A DNA stretch of 64,000 nucleotides from Hyphomicrobium sp. CS1BSMeth3 (GTDB taxonomy: Bacteria > Pseudomonadota > Alphaproteobacteria > Rhizobiales > Hyphomicrobiaceae), in the NCBI RefSeq assembly GCF_900117415.1, contig NZ_FPEI01000004.1, positions 186,001-250,000 of the forward strand. Reading direction: 5' to 3'. The first letter of the stretch is position 1; each line of letters begins with the position of its first letter. Of the stretch, positions 36,163-44,783 are shown piece by piece. The notes beneath the pieces are model-generated. The model did no database searches, was not told the origin of the DNA, and was given only the letters and a program-made list of their open reading frames with translations. The position numbers were made by a program, and so were the translations under genes.

Positions 36163-37623
36163 CTAGTTGTAAACCGGCTTTGTCCCGGGCACAGGCGAAT
36201 AGCCGAAGCTTCCTTTTGCGAGAATGGCCTCCCGGCCTCCGAGTGCAGCAATCTTCGCGCCTTGATCCTTGCGTGCCTGCGCGTCTGCCGCTTCGGGATC
36301 GACGATCTTTCGCAAAGCTGCTTCGCAGTCCGCAACAAAGCCGCGGTATCCCGCATCCTGACCAAGATCGCGCGTTTCGTACGGGTCGGCTTCAAGATCG
36401 AACAACTGCGGCGGCATGCCGACGTAGTAGACGTACTTGAACCTGCCGTGCCGGATCATGAAGGCGCCGGTGGCCGCGCCTGCGGCATGATACTCGCTGA
36501 GCACCGTGCGCTGCGGTGCCTTGCCGCTGACGATGTCGAGGAGCGGCGCACCAGGCAGACCGGCATCGTCGGGATGCGGCGCGAGCCCTGCGCAGTCGAT
36601 GATGGTCGGGAAGCAGTCGACGAGGGTTACAGGCTCGCGGCATACGACGCCCTGCGGCACATCCGGACCGGCCATGATCATCGGCACGGCCGCGGACTCC
36701 TCGTACATGTTCGACTTGCCCCAGAGGCCGCGCGTACCGAGGTTATCGCCGTGATCACTCGTGTAGATGATGCGGGTATCGCCGGACAGCCCATTGTCCT
36801 CAAGAGCTTTCATCAGGCGTCCGACGTTATTGTCGACGAAGCTGACGAGGCCGTAGTAGGCAGCGATCGCCTTGCGCACCTTGCTCGGGTCATCAAAACC
36901 CTGATCGTAAATCTGGCAGGCGCGCATTGCATTGACGTACGGATGGTCGGGCCGCTCGGCTTCGGTATAAAGCCCAGGCCACGGCACCTTGTCCTCGGGA
37001 TAGAGATTGTACCATTCGGGGCGTGCGATCAGCGGGAAGTGCGGGCACACGAGCGACACGAAGAGCGTCCAGGGCTTGTCGTCCTTCTGCGCAGCGCGCT
37101 CGCCCAGCCAAGTCTCGGCGGCGGCCGTGATGCGATCGTCGTAGCCCTGGTAGGTGGAGTCGCCGCAGCCGGCGTCCGCTGCCAACCTCAACGCAGCCTT
37201 CCGTGGAGGTGGAGGATCGCGCAGCATTCCGATCGGGTCGCCGATACCTTCCACGACGTGCAGCGGCATGTGCTCCTTGGTGAAACCGTTGTCCTCGTCA
37301 GCACTGCGGAAGTGCAGCTTGCCGATCGAGTCCACGCGATGGCCTGCGGCCTTCAGACGGTGCGCCCAGGACGGCACACTGCCGTCGTACGGATTGCCGT
37401 TGTCCCAAAAGCGAATGTCGTGGACGTACCGTCCCGTCTGGAAGCTCGCCCGCGACGGCACGCAGATGGGCGAATTGCAGTAGGCATCCGTAAAGTGAAC
37501 GCCGCTCGCCGCCAGGCGGTCGAGATTGGGCGTGCGGATCAGCGAATTTCCGTTGCACCCGAGGACGCGCTTGCTGTGCTCGTCCGACATGATGAACAGC
37601 AGGTTTCTGGGCTTCTTGCTCAT
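36163..37623 (-). CDS. type I sulfatase (formylglycine-dependent), cytoplasmic, second copy
   Basis: This 486-residue sulfatase is clearly homologous to the one at 33.7-35.1 kb. It has NLLFIMSDEHSKRVLG at the start, the activatable Cys54 in CVPSRASFQTGRYVH, IGKLHFRSAD and YTSDHGDNLGTRGLWGKS. It also lacks a signal peptide. It lies directly between the ABC ATPase gene (9-bp gap) and the FGE gene (9-bp gap), a tight operon. The middle regions of the two sulfatases differ in length and sequence, which suggests different substrates or sequential steps on one substrate. Confidence 0.9.
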   Translation of the reverse strand: MSKKPRNLLFIMSDEHSKRVLGCNGNSLIRTPNLDRLAASGVHFTDAYCNSPICVPSRASFQTGRYVHDIRFWDNGNPYDGSVPSWAHRLKAAGHRVDSIGKLHFRSADEDNGFTKEHMPLHVVEGIGDPIGMLRDPPPPRKAALRLAADAGCGDSTYQGYDDRITAAAETWLGERAAQKDDKPWTLFVSLVCPHFPLIARPEWYNLYPEDKVPWPGLYTEAERPDHPYVNAMRACQIYDQGFDDPSKVRKAIAAYYGLVSFVDNNVGRLMKALEDNGLSGDTRIIYTSDHGDNLGTRGLWGKSNMYEESAAVPMIMAGPDVPQGVVCREPVTLVDCFPTIIDCAGLAPHPDDAGLPGAPLLDIVSGKAPQRTVLSEYHAAGAATGAFMIRHGRFKYVYYVGMPPQLFDLEADPYETRDLGQDAGYRGFVADCEAALRKIVDPEAADAQARKDQGAKIAALGGREAILAKGSFGYSPVPGTKPVYN

Positions 37624-37632
37624 GGGCTGACC

Positions 37633-38718
37633 CTATTGGCTCGTATCGCCTTGCATGGCGACGCACTCGGTGATCGGGACGATGAGATTGACGTTTGCAC
37701 CTGGCTCGAACGCCTGCTGGCGGTCGCCCTGCACGCGCATGAGCGATCCGCTGACATCGACCTGATGGTCGACGATGTTGCCGAGGAACGTGCTTTCGAC
37801 GAGCTTGCCTGCGAGCACGTTATTGCCGGCCACGGGTGCAGCCTCGCCAAGCCGGATGGCCTCAGGCCTGATGGCGACGACGATCGCGCCGTTTGGATCG
37901 ATACCGTCGCTCGTGCAGGCCTCGATCGTCTGCTCGCCAATGCGGACGCGGGCGCTGGTGCCCCGGCGCTCGACGAGCTTGCCCGGCACCTTGTTGACGA
38001 GGCCCATGAAGTCGGCGACGAAAATGTTGGCCGGCCGCTCATAGACGTCACGTGGCGCGCCCACTTGCTGCACGGTCCCCTGGTTGAAGACGACGATGCG
38101 ATCCGACAGCGCCATGGCCTCCGCCTGATCGTGCGTCACATAGATGAAGGTGATGCCGGTCCGGCGCTGGAGCGTCTTGAGCTCGGTGCGCATGCGCTCG
38201 CGCAGCTTGGCGTCGAGATTGGACAGCGGCTCGTCGAGCAGAAGAATGGACGGTTCGACCACGAGCGACCGCGCGAGCGCGACGCGCTGCTGCTGACCGC
38301 CCGAGAGCTGACCGGGATGGCGCTTTTCCAGTCCGCGCAGACCCACGGCATCCAGGATGCGCGACACGCGCTCGCCGATCTCCGCGCCCTCGACTTTCAA
38401 GAGGCGCAGTCCGAAGGCCACGTTTTCGAACACCGACATGTGCGGCCAGACGGCATAGTTCTGGAACACCATGCCCATGCGCCGATGCTCGGGCGGAACG
38501 ACGGCTTGCGGGGAAGAGAGCAGCTTGCCACCGACATGGATGGTGCCACTGTCGGGCGTGAGAAAGCCCGCGAGCGTGCGCAGCATCGTGGTCTTGCCGC
38601 AGCCCGACGGACCGAGGAACGTCACGAACTCGCGTTCCTCGATCGCCAGCTCGATGCCGCTCAAGGCCTTGAAGCTGCCGAAGCGCTTGTCGATGCCCGC
38701 GATATCTATGAATGCCAT
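37633..38718 (-). CDS. ABC transporter ATP-binding protein (PotA/FbpC/PhnT type)
   Basis: The protein has 361 residues. The nucleotide-binding domain has Walker A GPSGCGKTTMLRTLAG, the Q-loop FQNYAVWPHM, signature LSGGQQQRVALARSL and Walker B ILLLDEPLSNLDAK with switch VTHDQAEAM. A C-terminal TOBE domain follows (VVAIRPEAIRLGE near 283-295). This class energises import of iron, polyamines, 2-aminoethylphosphonate or sugar phosphates. Its gene ends 9 bases before the sulfatase and starts 4 bases after the permease stop. Confidence 0.92.
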   Translation of the reverse strand: MAFIDIAGIDKRFGSFKALSGIELAIEEREFVTFLGPSGCGKTTMLRTLAGFLTPDSGTIHVGGKLLSSPQAVVPPEHRRMGMVFQNYAVWPHMSVFENVAFGLRLLKVEGAEIGERVSRILDAVGLRGLEKRHPGQLSGGQQQRVALARSLVVEPSILLLDEPLSNLDAKLRERMRTELKTLQRRTGITFIYVTHDQAEAMALSDRIVVFNQGTVQQVGAPRDVYERPANIFVADFMGLVNKVPGKLVERRGTSARVRIGEQTIEACTSDGIDPNGAIVVAIRPEAIRLGEAAPVAGNNVLAGKLVESTFLGNIVDHQVDVSGSLMRVQGDRQQAFEPGANVNLIVPITECVAMQGDTSQ

Positions 38719-38722
38719 CGTA

Positions 38723-40465
38723 TCAACCTCGTACCGCGGGAGTTTCGCTGGACGACCAGCTCGAGCCGGAGAGCCAGCTGACGAGCGCAGCGAGCGTGAG
38801 CACGACGACGATCGTAAAGACCGCGAGCGCCGACACGACCTCTAGCTGACCGAGGTCATTGAGCCGATAGATGGCGATGGCGATGGTCTCCGTGCCGCCG
38901 GTGTAGAGAAGGATCGTCGCACTGAGCTCGCCAAATGCCGGAATGAACACGAGCAGGAATGCAACGAGCAGGCCGGGGCGCGACAGCGGTACGAGAATGC
39001 GCCGGATCACGTGAAACCATGAGGCGCCGGTGATGCGGCCTGCTTCTTCGAGCGAGGGGTCGATCTGGCGGAACGTCGCGTTGGCGCTACGTGTCGCCAG
39101 CGGAATGAAGCGTGCGACGTAGGCAGCGAGCAGAATCCAGATTGTGCCGTAAATGGGAATGGGCAGCCGTATGAAGGCGAGGAGAATGCCGACGGCCATG
39201 ACCGTTCCTGGCAGACCAAGCGGAAGGATGGCGAGATAGTCGAGCACGCGCCGCCCGCGGACATTCGTGCGCAGGTCCAGGTAGGCGACGGCAGCGCCGA
39301 TCAGCACGGCGATGGCCGCCGCGGACGTCGCCAGCTTGAAGCTGTTGATGATACCTCGCACCGCGACCTGATCGAGGAACAGGGCCGTATGAAAGTGCTC
39401 GAGCGTCAGGTTGCTGAGCGACAGCGGATCGGTCCAGCTCTTGGAGAAGGCATTCAGGGTGAGGATGCCAACCGGCGCGATCGCGCTGAAAAAGACGATG
39501 GTGAGGCAGAAGGCAAGGAGTGCCCATCGCGCAGGACCGAGGTTGAGGAGCTGCGTGCGCACACCCTTCCCGCTGACGGTGACATAGGAGCGCCGTTCCA
39601 GGTAACCCCGCTGCAATGCCAGCCCGGCGACGGTCAAAAAGACCAGCAGCAGGGATAGCGCCGAGGCTTCGGCCCAGCGTGGCGGGTAGCTGCCGATCGT
39701 GGCGTAGATGCGGGTCGGCAGGAACACGATCTGCGCCGGTGTGCCGATGATGGCCTGTGGACCGAACAGCGCGAGTGAATCGATCGCCGACAGCAGCGCG
39801 CCGCCCGTGATCGCGGGCGCGACCAGCGGCAGATTTATGCGCAGTGTCGTCTGCCAGCGCTTCGCACCGAGCACCTGCGCCGACTCCTCGAGAGAGGCAT
39901 CGACGGATTTCAAGGCGCTGTAGGTGAGAAAATACGTGAAAGCGAACACGTGGATGCCGATGACGAAGATCACGCCCGGCATGCTGAAGATGTTGAGCGG
40001 CCCGCTCTCGAAGCCGAAAAGACCTTGCAGCAAGCGGTTGAAGTGCCCCGCTTCCGGTCCGAGCAGGAAGATGTAGGCAAGAGCCGTAAGATACGGCGGC
40101 ATGATGTAGGAGAGCGCCACCAGCGCATGGATCACGTAGCGCAACGGCATGTTGGTGCGCGACGTGGCCCAGGCGAGGGGCACGCCGATCAACACGCTCA
40201 TGACTCCGGTGCCGAGGGCGAGCTGCAGCGTATTGACGAGCGCGGCGTAGTTCTGCGGCCGCGCGAACGCACGCTGAAGATGCTCGAGACCAAGCGACTG
40301 GGGTGCGCCGAGCGAGCCCAGGAAGAGCCACAGCAGCGGATAGCCGACGAGGAAGAGCAGCAATGCTACCGCAAAGCCCAGAACCAGGCCTTGGAAGCTT
40401 ATCTTGCTCGCGATGGAGCGCCCGTTTGCACGATCGGCAACGGCGGCAGGTGCAGCAGCTTGCAT
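38723..40465 (-). CDS. ABC transporter permease, fused two-domain (FbpB/AfuB/PhnV type)
   Basis: This 580-residue inner-membrane protein has about 12 helices, made of two homologous permease halves. Each half carries an EAA loop that docks the ATPase: EESAQVLGAKRWQTTLRINL near 195 and EEAGRITGASWFHVIRRILV near 465. Such fused permeases are typical of the ferric iron/phosphonate/sugar-phosphate importer branch. Only one permease gene is present because both halves are in it. Confidence 0.92.
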   Translation of the reverse strand: MQAAAPAAVADRANGRSIASKISFQGLVLGFAVALLLFLVGYPLLWLFLGSLGAPQSLGLEHLQRAFARPQNYAALVNTLQLALGTGVMSVLIGVPLAWATSRTNMPLRYVIHALVALSYIMPPYLTALAYIFLLGPEAGHFNRLLQGLFGFESGPLNIFSMPGVIFVIGIHVFAFTYFLTYSALKSVDASLEESAQVLGAKRWQTTLRINLPLVAPAITGGALLSAIDSLALFGPQAIIGTPAQIVFLPTRIYATIGSYPPRWAEASALSLLLVFLTVAGLALQRGYLERRSYVTVSGKGVRTQLLNLGPARWALLAFCLTIVFFSAIAPVGILTLNAFSKSWTDPLSLSNLTLEHFHTALFLDQVAVRGIINSFKLATSAAAIAVLIGAAVAYLDLRTNVRGRRVLDYLAILPLGLPGTVMAVGILLAFIRLPIPIYGTIWILLAAYVARFIPLATRSANATFRQIDPSLEEAGRITGASWFHVIRRILVPLSRPGLLVAFLLVFIPAFGELSATILLYTGGTETIAIAIYRLNDLGQLEVVSALAVFTIVVVLTLAALVSWLSGSSWSSSETPAVRG

Positions 40466-40497
40466 TCTTGGCTATTCCCTGACGCGCAGCATCTGCG

Positions 40498-41547
40498 TCA
40501 ATTTCCCCATTCGCCGCCGAATGTCGCCGCCAGGCGATCGAGGATCTGGGACTTGTTCTTCTTGTACTCGACGTGGTCGGGGGCGATGAGCTTGATCTTC
40601 GAAAGAGGCACGCTGCCCTCGGGCGGCTCGACATCGGTCCGGCTCGAGTACTTGCCTCCTTTGACGAGGATCGCTTGCCCCTCGGGGCCCATCCACCATT
40701 CATAGTAGAGTGCTGCCGCATGCGGTCGCGCCGAGCTTTTCAGCAGCCCGCAAGCACCCACTTCCGTCGGGACGCCTTCCGCAGGGAACAGGTAGTCAGT
40801 GGGCTTTCCCTGGCGCTTGGAACGCCAGGCAATGTTGTCGTTCTGCAAGAAGCCGGCGCCGCGTTCGCCGCGCTCGAGAACTTGCGCGATGACCTGCGGC
40901 GTTTGCACGCGCAGTGGTTTGGTTGCCGCGAGCTTCTTCAGCAGGTCCCAGCCAAAATTGCTGGCAAGCGTATAGAGACGCGGTGCGCCATCGCCGGAGG
41001 AGCTCGAGAAATAGACGAGGCGACCGCTTGCCTTCGTCAGATCTTCCCAGGTCGAAGGCGGCGCCGAACCGAACTCCTTGGTGTTGTAGTGGATCACTGC
41101 CTGCGTGAGCCGATCGGCAATCCAGGTGCCGTCGGGATCGCGCAGTTCCTTGGCAATGGGATCCATCGCAGGAGACTTGAACGGCTTGAGCAACCCCCGC
41201 TCTTTCATGAGCATGAGACCGGCGACGTCAGACGCATCGACCATGTCTGCTTGCGATCTGCCGGCATCGGCCTCCGCAAGCACCTTCCCGGTAACGTCCG
41301 AGGAGCCGCCGCGGAAGTACTGGACCTCGATGCCGTATTTCTTGGTGAACGCAGCGTTGATCGCATCGACGATCTGCGTGTCGAGGCTGGTGTAAAGAAC
41401 AACCTTGCCCTCGGCCTTGGCCTTCTCGACATCGATCTGACCGGCGTCGGATGGACCTGCAGCCTGGCTCCACGCGTGGCCGGCTATGAACGGAGCCGTA
41501 CCAGCCGCGGCCAATCCTTTGAGTACCGAGCGTCGCTCAATGCTCAT
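40498..41547 (-). CDS. ABC transporter substrate-binding protein (family 1, AfuA/FbpA-like)
   Basis: From the ATG at 41547, with GGAGG 7 bases upstream, this 349-residue protein begins MSIERRSVLKGLAAAG, a twin-arginine-like export signal cleaved near WSQA. The mature protein has GKVVLYTSLDTQIVDAINAA and the two-lobe fold of iron-type binding proteins. In FbpA a tyrosine pair binds Fe3+; here the corresponding block reads LQNDNIAWRSKRQG with no tyrosines, so an anionic organic ligand is more likely than iron. It is the first gene of the operon, and divergent from the LysR gene. Confidence 0.88.
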   Translation of the reverse strand: MSIERRSVLKGLAAAGTAPFIAGHAWSQAAGPSDAGQIDVEKAKAEGKVVLYTSLDTQIVDAINAAFTKKYGIEVQYFRGGSSDVTGKVLAEADAGRSQADMVDASDVAGLMLMKERGLLKPFKSPAMDPIAKELRDPDGTWIADRLTQAVIHYNTKEFGSAPPSTWEDLTKASGRLVYFSSSSGDGAPRLYTLASNFGWDLLKKLAATKPLRVQTPQVIAQVLERGERGAGFLQNDNIAWRSKRQGKPTDYLFPAEGVPTEVGACGLLKSSARPHAAALYYEWWMGPEGQAILVKGGKYSSRTDVEPPEGSVPLSKIKLIAPDHVEYKKNKSQILDRLAATFGGEWGN

Positions 41548-41640
41548 GCCATTTCCTCCCGGCAAAAGTCGGTCGCAAATGCTTTGGCGCCCCGCCCATG
41601 GCCGCGGCGTGCTTTGCGTTTGTTGCTTTATTGGTGGAGC

Positions 41641-41661
41641 ACTTGCCTGAACGCGACAAGT
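41641..41661. promoter_or_regulatory. candidate LysR operator between binding protein and LysR genes
   Basis: ACTTG and CAAGT arms are separated by 11 bases, giving a T-N11-A core typical of LysR-type sites. It lies in the 153-bp divergent gap, 40 bases from the LysR ATG and 94 from the binding-protein ATG. It could serve both promoters. Found by eye. Confidence 0.4.
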
Positions 41662-41700
41662 GACGCAAAGTCTCTCAATCCATGACCAAGAGACATAGAT

Positions 41701-42606
41701 ATGGACTACCGCCAGCTCCAACTATTTCTCGCAACTGCGGAACGCTTGAACCTCAGCCACGCGGCCGAGGCCATGAGCATGACGCAGTCCGGGCTCTCCA
41801 AAAGCATGCACCGGCTGCAGCAGGAAATGGGCACCCGCCTCTATCATCGGCGCGGCCGGGGCATCGAGCTGACGGAGTCAGGGCGCGCGCTCGCCAAACA
41901 TGCGAGGCTGATCGAGAGCCAACTCGCGGATGCCCGGATCGAGGTCGTCGGGATAGCCAGTGGCAGGTTCGGGCAGGCCCGGATCGGGGCTGGCCCGTCC
42001 TGGCTCAGTCGTCATCTTCCGGCTGCCATTGCGCGTGTCATGGAAATCAACGCCAATATACGCTTCACCGTCGATACGGGCTTTCCGGGTCGGCTTATCC
42101 AGCGCCTGCGGCAAGGCGAACTCGATGTCGTTATCGGCGGGCTACCTGATAACCGGGTGGATCCTGATCTGCGCTTTTCGCGTCTGACCGCTGACGTCAT
42201 CAAGGTCATCGGCCGCAAGGATCATCCGCTGTTAAGAAAGCAGGAGCGGTCGCTCGCCGACTATGCAGGCCAGCGTTGGGTTCTTCCCGGTCCCCGGGAG
42301 CTTATTCGCCAGCGCTTGGTTCAGGTCTTTGCTCAAGCTGGTCTGCCCGAGCCGGAAATTGGCGTCGAGACGGATTCCCTCTCGCTGAAGCTCGCCATGC
42401 TGAAAGCCTCGGATTGCATCGGGATGTTGACCACGCAGATGCTCCGGTTCTACAGCGCGCAAGGCATTGTTTCTATCGACCATGCTCAGCTCCAGTTCCG
42501 GCGCGAGGCGGGCATAATCCGCCGTCGCTACTCGGACATGTCGCCGTCGGTGAAGCTCCTGAGCGCAGAACTCCGCAAGGTCGCCGTGAAGTATGGGCCG
42601 ACCTGA
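41701..42606 (+). CDS. LysR family transcriptional regulator
   Basis: This 301-residue protein has the N-terminal winged helix-turn-helix (MDYRQLQLFLATAERLNLSH, then AAEAMSMTQSGLSKSMHRLQ) and a C-terminal LysR substrate domain (IRFTVDTGFPGRLIQRLRQG onward). It is divergent from the ABC/sulfatase operon, an arrangement typical of a pathway-specific regulator. Its effector could be the imported substrate or a product. The start is at the ATG that opens the conserved N-terminal helix. No other regulator belongs clearly to this locus. Confidence 0.93.
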   Translation: MDYRQLQLFLATAERLNLSHAAEAMSMTQSGLSKSMHRLQQEMGTRLYHRRGRGIELTESGRALAKHARLIESQLADARIEVVGIASGRFGQARIGAGPSWLSRHLPAAIARVMEINANIRFTVDTGFPGRLIQRLRQGELDVVIGGLPDNRVDPDLRFSRLTADVIKVIGRKDHPLLRKQERSLADYAGQRWVLPGPRELIRQRLVQVFAQAGLPEPEIGVETDSLSLKLAMLKASDCIGMLTTQMLRFYSAQGIVSIDHAQLQFRREAGIIRRRYSDMSPSVKLLSAELRKVAVKYGPT

Positions 42607-42749
42607 TGCGGCGGGCGCCTTGCCGTCGAGAGCAGTAAGCCTCAATCCTGAGCGCATGGCCGAAGCCTCAAGGAAGCAAAGCCAAGCGCATCTAACATTC
42701 CGGATAGCCAATCGGGCCTCGTCGGAGCGGGTCGCACTCGTCGAGGTGA

Positions 42750-42986
42750 GCGGACGGAATACGAATCCATTCCGCAACGCTGACCGACGTCGCCAAGCGC
42801 TGTGGGTTTGGCGGCACGAGCCAGTTCAGCCGGGCATTCCGCGCGCGCTTCGGCTTGCCGCCGCGTCAGTATCGAGCGCTCGTCCGCCAACAGGATCGCG
42901 ATTGGCACGAAGCACGGCTCGGGGCCGATGGCTTCGATCGGGATGCCTTGTTTTGGCGACACCCGGGATCGACCGGTTCGAAATAG
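42750..42986 (+). pseudogene. AraC family regulator, C-terminal remnant
   Basis: A 78-codon open stretch after an in-frame TGA (42747-42749), without a start codon, encodes the second helix-turn-helix of AraC regulators: ATLTDVAKRCGFGGTSQFSR, then AFRARFGLPPRQYRALVRQQ, and a plausible natural C-terminus ending GSTGSK. The first helix-turn-helix and sensor domain are missing; the 140 bases before it show no homologous frame. It is therefore a truncated gene. It lies 143 bp after the LysR gene, at the right edge of the sulfatase locus. The remainder of 42607-43177 shows no gene. Confidence 0.75.
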
Positions 42987-43177
42987 TCCAGGCGGCTTGA
43001 ACCCCTGCGCGTCGGCTCACCGCTTCGCCCTCTGATGGCCGCCTTGCAGCCCAACGCACGCCCCAATCAGCGCCTCACTATCCGGCGGGATATGTGGGTT
43101 TCCTGCACTGGCGGGGTCTCGGGTTGCATCCGATACTCCTCCCGGGACACTGCCAATTCACGTCACGAGCCTGTCTC

Positions 43178-44413
43178 ATGCGCATCGGCGCCGGAGCCGT
43201 CTGTGCGGCCGTCGTAGTGGCCGCTGTCAGTGCTGTTTCTTCCTCCCCCATGTCCGCCAGCGAGGGCATTCTTTGGGAGAAGGATGGCTGGCGCGTGCGG
43301 ACGCTTGCATCCTCCACCTCTGCTCAGGGTTGTCAGGCCGTCAAAGCCCCCACCAGCGCGCCCGACGCGAGCGGCGCTGCGGCCTGGGGTTTCATCGGCA
43401 CCGTCGACGGACGCCTGAGCCTCGCGATGGTCGGGCCGGCCGCCGAGAGAATGATCGGCAAGAAAGTCACCATCACGGTGGACGATTGGCGTTTGCCCCC
43501 TGCCGTCCCGCGGCGCCTCTCGCGTGATCTCGCAGTGATCGGGGAGCTTCCGGCGAAGCAGATGAGCCGTATTGCCGCCGCCCGCTGGCTCACCATCTCC
43601 ACGACGACCGCCAAAGCCCGGTACCGGATGACCGGCGCCGAAGCTGCCCTTTCCGCTGTCTCTCTCTGCGCCAATGCCATCCGCGCGGCAGGCGCCAAGC
43701 CCCCGGCCACGCCGCGTTCTGTCAACCGGGACACCAAGTCCGAGACCTCCCCGCGCATGTCCGCCGGCACCGGCTTCTATGTATCGGCGTCCGGCGACGT
43801 GCTCACCAATGCTCACGTCGTCGAAGGCTGCTCCGCCATCGGCATCAAAGGGCACGGGGACACCGGCTTCCGGGCTGTGCGCGTACGCGCCTCCGACATC
43901 AAGCACGACCTGGCCCTGCTCGGGACGCTCATGCCGCCAATCAACCCGCCCGCCGTGCTCGCATGGCGCCGCGAGACGAGGCTTGGTGAGTACATTTCCA
44001 TTTTCGGTTTTCCCTACATGGGAAGGCTCGCCTCCGCGGGCACTTTCTCGCGTGGCGATATCGCAGCGCTCGCCGGCATGAATGACAACGATGCCCAGTT
44101 TCAGCTCTCCGCCCCCGTGCAGCCGGGAAACAGCGGCGGCCCTGTCGTGGACGAGCGGGGGCACGTCGTCGGCGTCGTCGTGGGGCGGCTCAATCCGCTG
44201 GCGATGGTGCGGGAGAAGGGCGACTTTCCCCAGAATGTGAACTTCGCGATCAAGTCGGCCCACGCAATTCCGTTCATGGAGGCGCACGGCATTGCCGTCG
44301 CCGCGGCCGAGCCGAACGCGCCCCGCTTGAGCGGCCCCGATGTTGCCGAGCGCCTGCGCAGCGGTGCTGTGCTCGTGATGTGCGCGGGAGGCCTGGAGAC
44401 GAGTAGCCGCTGA
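43178..44413 (+). CDS. exported trypsin-like serine protease (S1C-like)
   Basis: From the ATG at 43178 the protein has 411 residues. A signal sequence (IGAGAVCAAVVVAAVSAVSS) leads to a domain of about 190 residues of unknown type. The protease domain follows with His in SGDVLTNAHVVEGC, Asp in SDIKHDLALLG and Ser in QPGNSGGPVVDERG. No PDZ domain follows, so it is not a full DegP. It probably acts in the periplasm. The N-terminal domain lacks motifs I know. A terminator lies just after the stop. Confidence 0.85.
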   Translation: MRIGAGAVCAAVVVAAVSAVSSSPMSASEGILWEKDGWRVRTLASSTSAQGCQAVKAPTSAPDASGAAAWGFIGTVDGRLSLAMVGPAAERMIGKKVTITVDDWRLPPAVPRRLSRDLAVIGELPAKQMSRIAAARWLTISTTTAKARYRMTGAEAALSAVSLCANAIRAAGAKPPATPRSVNRDTKSETSPRMSAGTGFYVSASGDVLTNAHVVEGCSAIGIKGHGDTGFRAVRVRASDIKHDLALLGTLMPPINPPAVLAWRRETRLGEYISIFGFPYMGRLASAGTFSRGDIAALAGMNDNDAQFQLSAPVQPGNSGGPVVDERGHVVGVVVGRLNPLAMVREKGDFPQNVNFAIKSAHAIPFMEAHGIAVAAAEPNAPRLSGPDVAERLRSGAVLVMCAGGLETSSR

Positions 44414-44440
44414 ATGCGGCCGAGCCTCCAGAAACGCCGA

Positions 44441-44480
44441 AGCCCGGCGAGCTGAGGGGGAAAGCTCACCGGGCCGGGCT
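44441..44480 (+). terminator. hairpin after serine protease gene
   Basis: Outer stem AGCCCGG (44441-44447) pairs with CCGGGCT (44474-44480). An inner stem GAGCT pairs with AGCTC around a G-rich loop. It starts 27 bases after the protease stop. No T-tract follows, so rho-independent action is not assured. Confidence 0.5.
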
Positions 44481-44585
44481 GAGAAGAACGCTCCATCGAC
44501 GGGGGGAGGCTCGGAGCGTTCATACTCTCCAACAACGCAAGCCCATTCGGGTTTCCGTCGCGGATCGGATTCTTTTCTAGCGTCT

Positions 44586-44780
44586 CTAGCGCCGCTCGCG
44601 TTCGTCGCTCTTCCGAGCGCCGGCCTCGGCACGGACTTTCTCGCCAATGCCATTCGAGAGCGCATCCAGCGTCGTGCTCAGCTCGTGGATGAAACGCTCG
44701 GCATCGGCCCAGCGCTCGTCCTTCACGGCCGCCGCGAGCGCGCTCATCTTCTCCATGGCCTCATGCGCCTGCTGCAGCAT
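44586..44780 (-). CDS. small helical protein
   Basis: This 64-residue protein (MLQQAHEAMEKMSALAAAVK start, then ERFIHELSTTLDALSNGIGE) is predicted to be all helix with heptad-like spacing and a basic end. No known domain. It starts 3 bases after the stop of the next small gene, so both are likely in one transcript. The matched small size and tight spacing suggest two partner proteins, which is inference. Confidence 0.55.
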   Translation of the reverse strand: MLQQAHEAMEKMSALAAAVKDERWADAERFIHELSTTLDALSNGIGEKVRAEAGARKSDERERR

Positions 44781-44783
44781 GTC

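Noticed and set aside
36145-38781. An 878-codon open frame on the plus strand
   Set aside because: It lies antisense to the sulfatase and the ABC ATPase, both with clear motifs. Its translation is His/Arg/Asp-rich with no domain; it is a GC-bias shadow.
40498-41547. Ferric iron uptake as the role of the ABC transporter
   Set aside because: Homology to the iron branch is real, but the tyrosine ligands are missing and the operon contains sulfatases and FGE. Kept only as an alternative.
33331-42986. A tRNA-integrated genomic island with flanking direct repeats
   Set aside because: No second copy of the tRNA 3' end and no integrase were found; reported only as a weak possibility.
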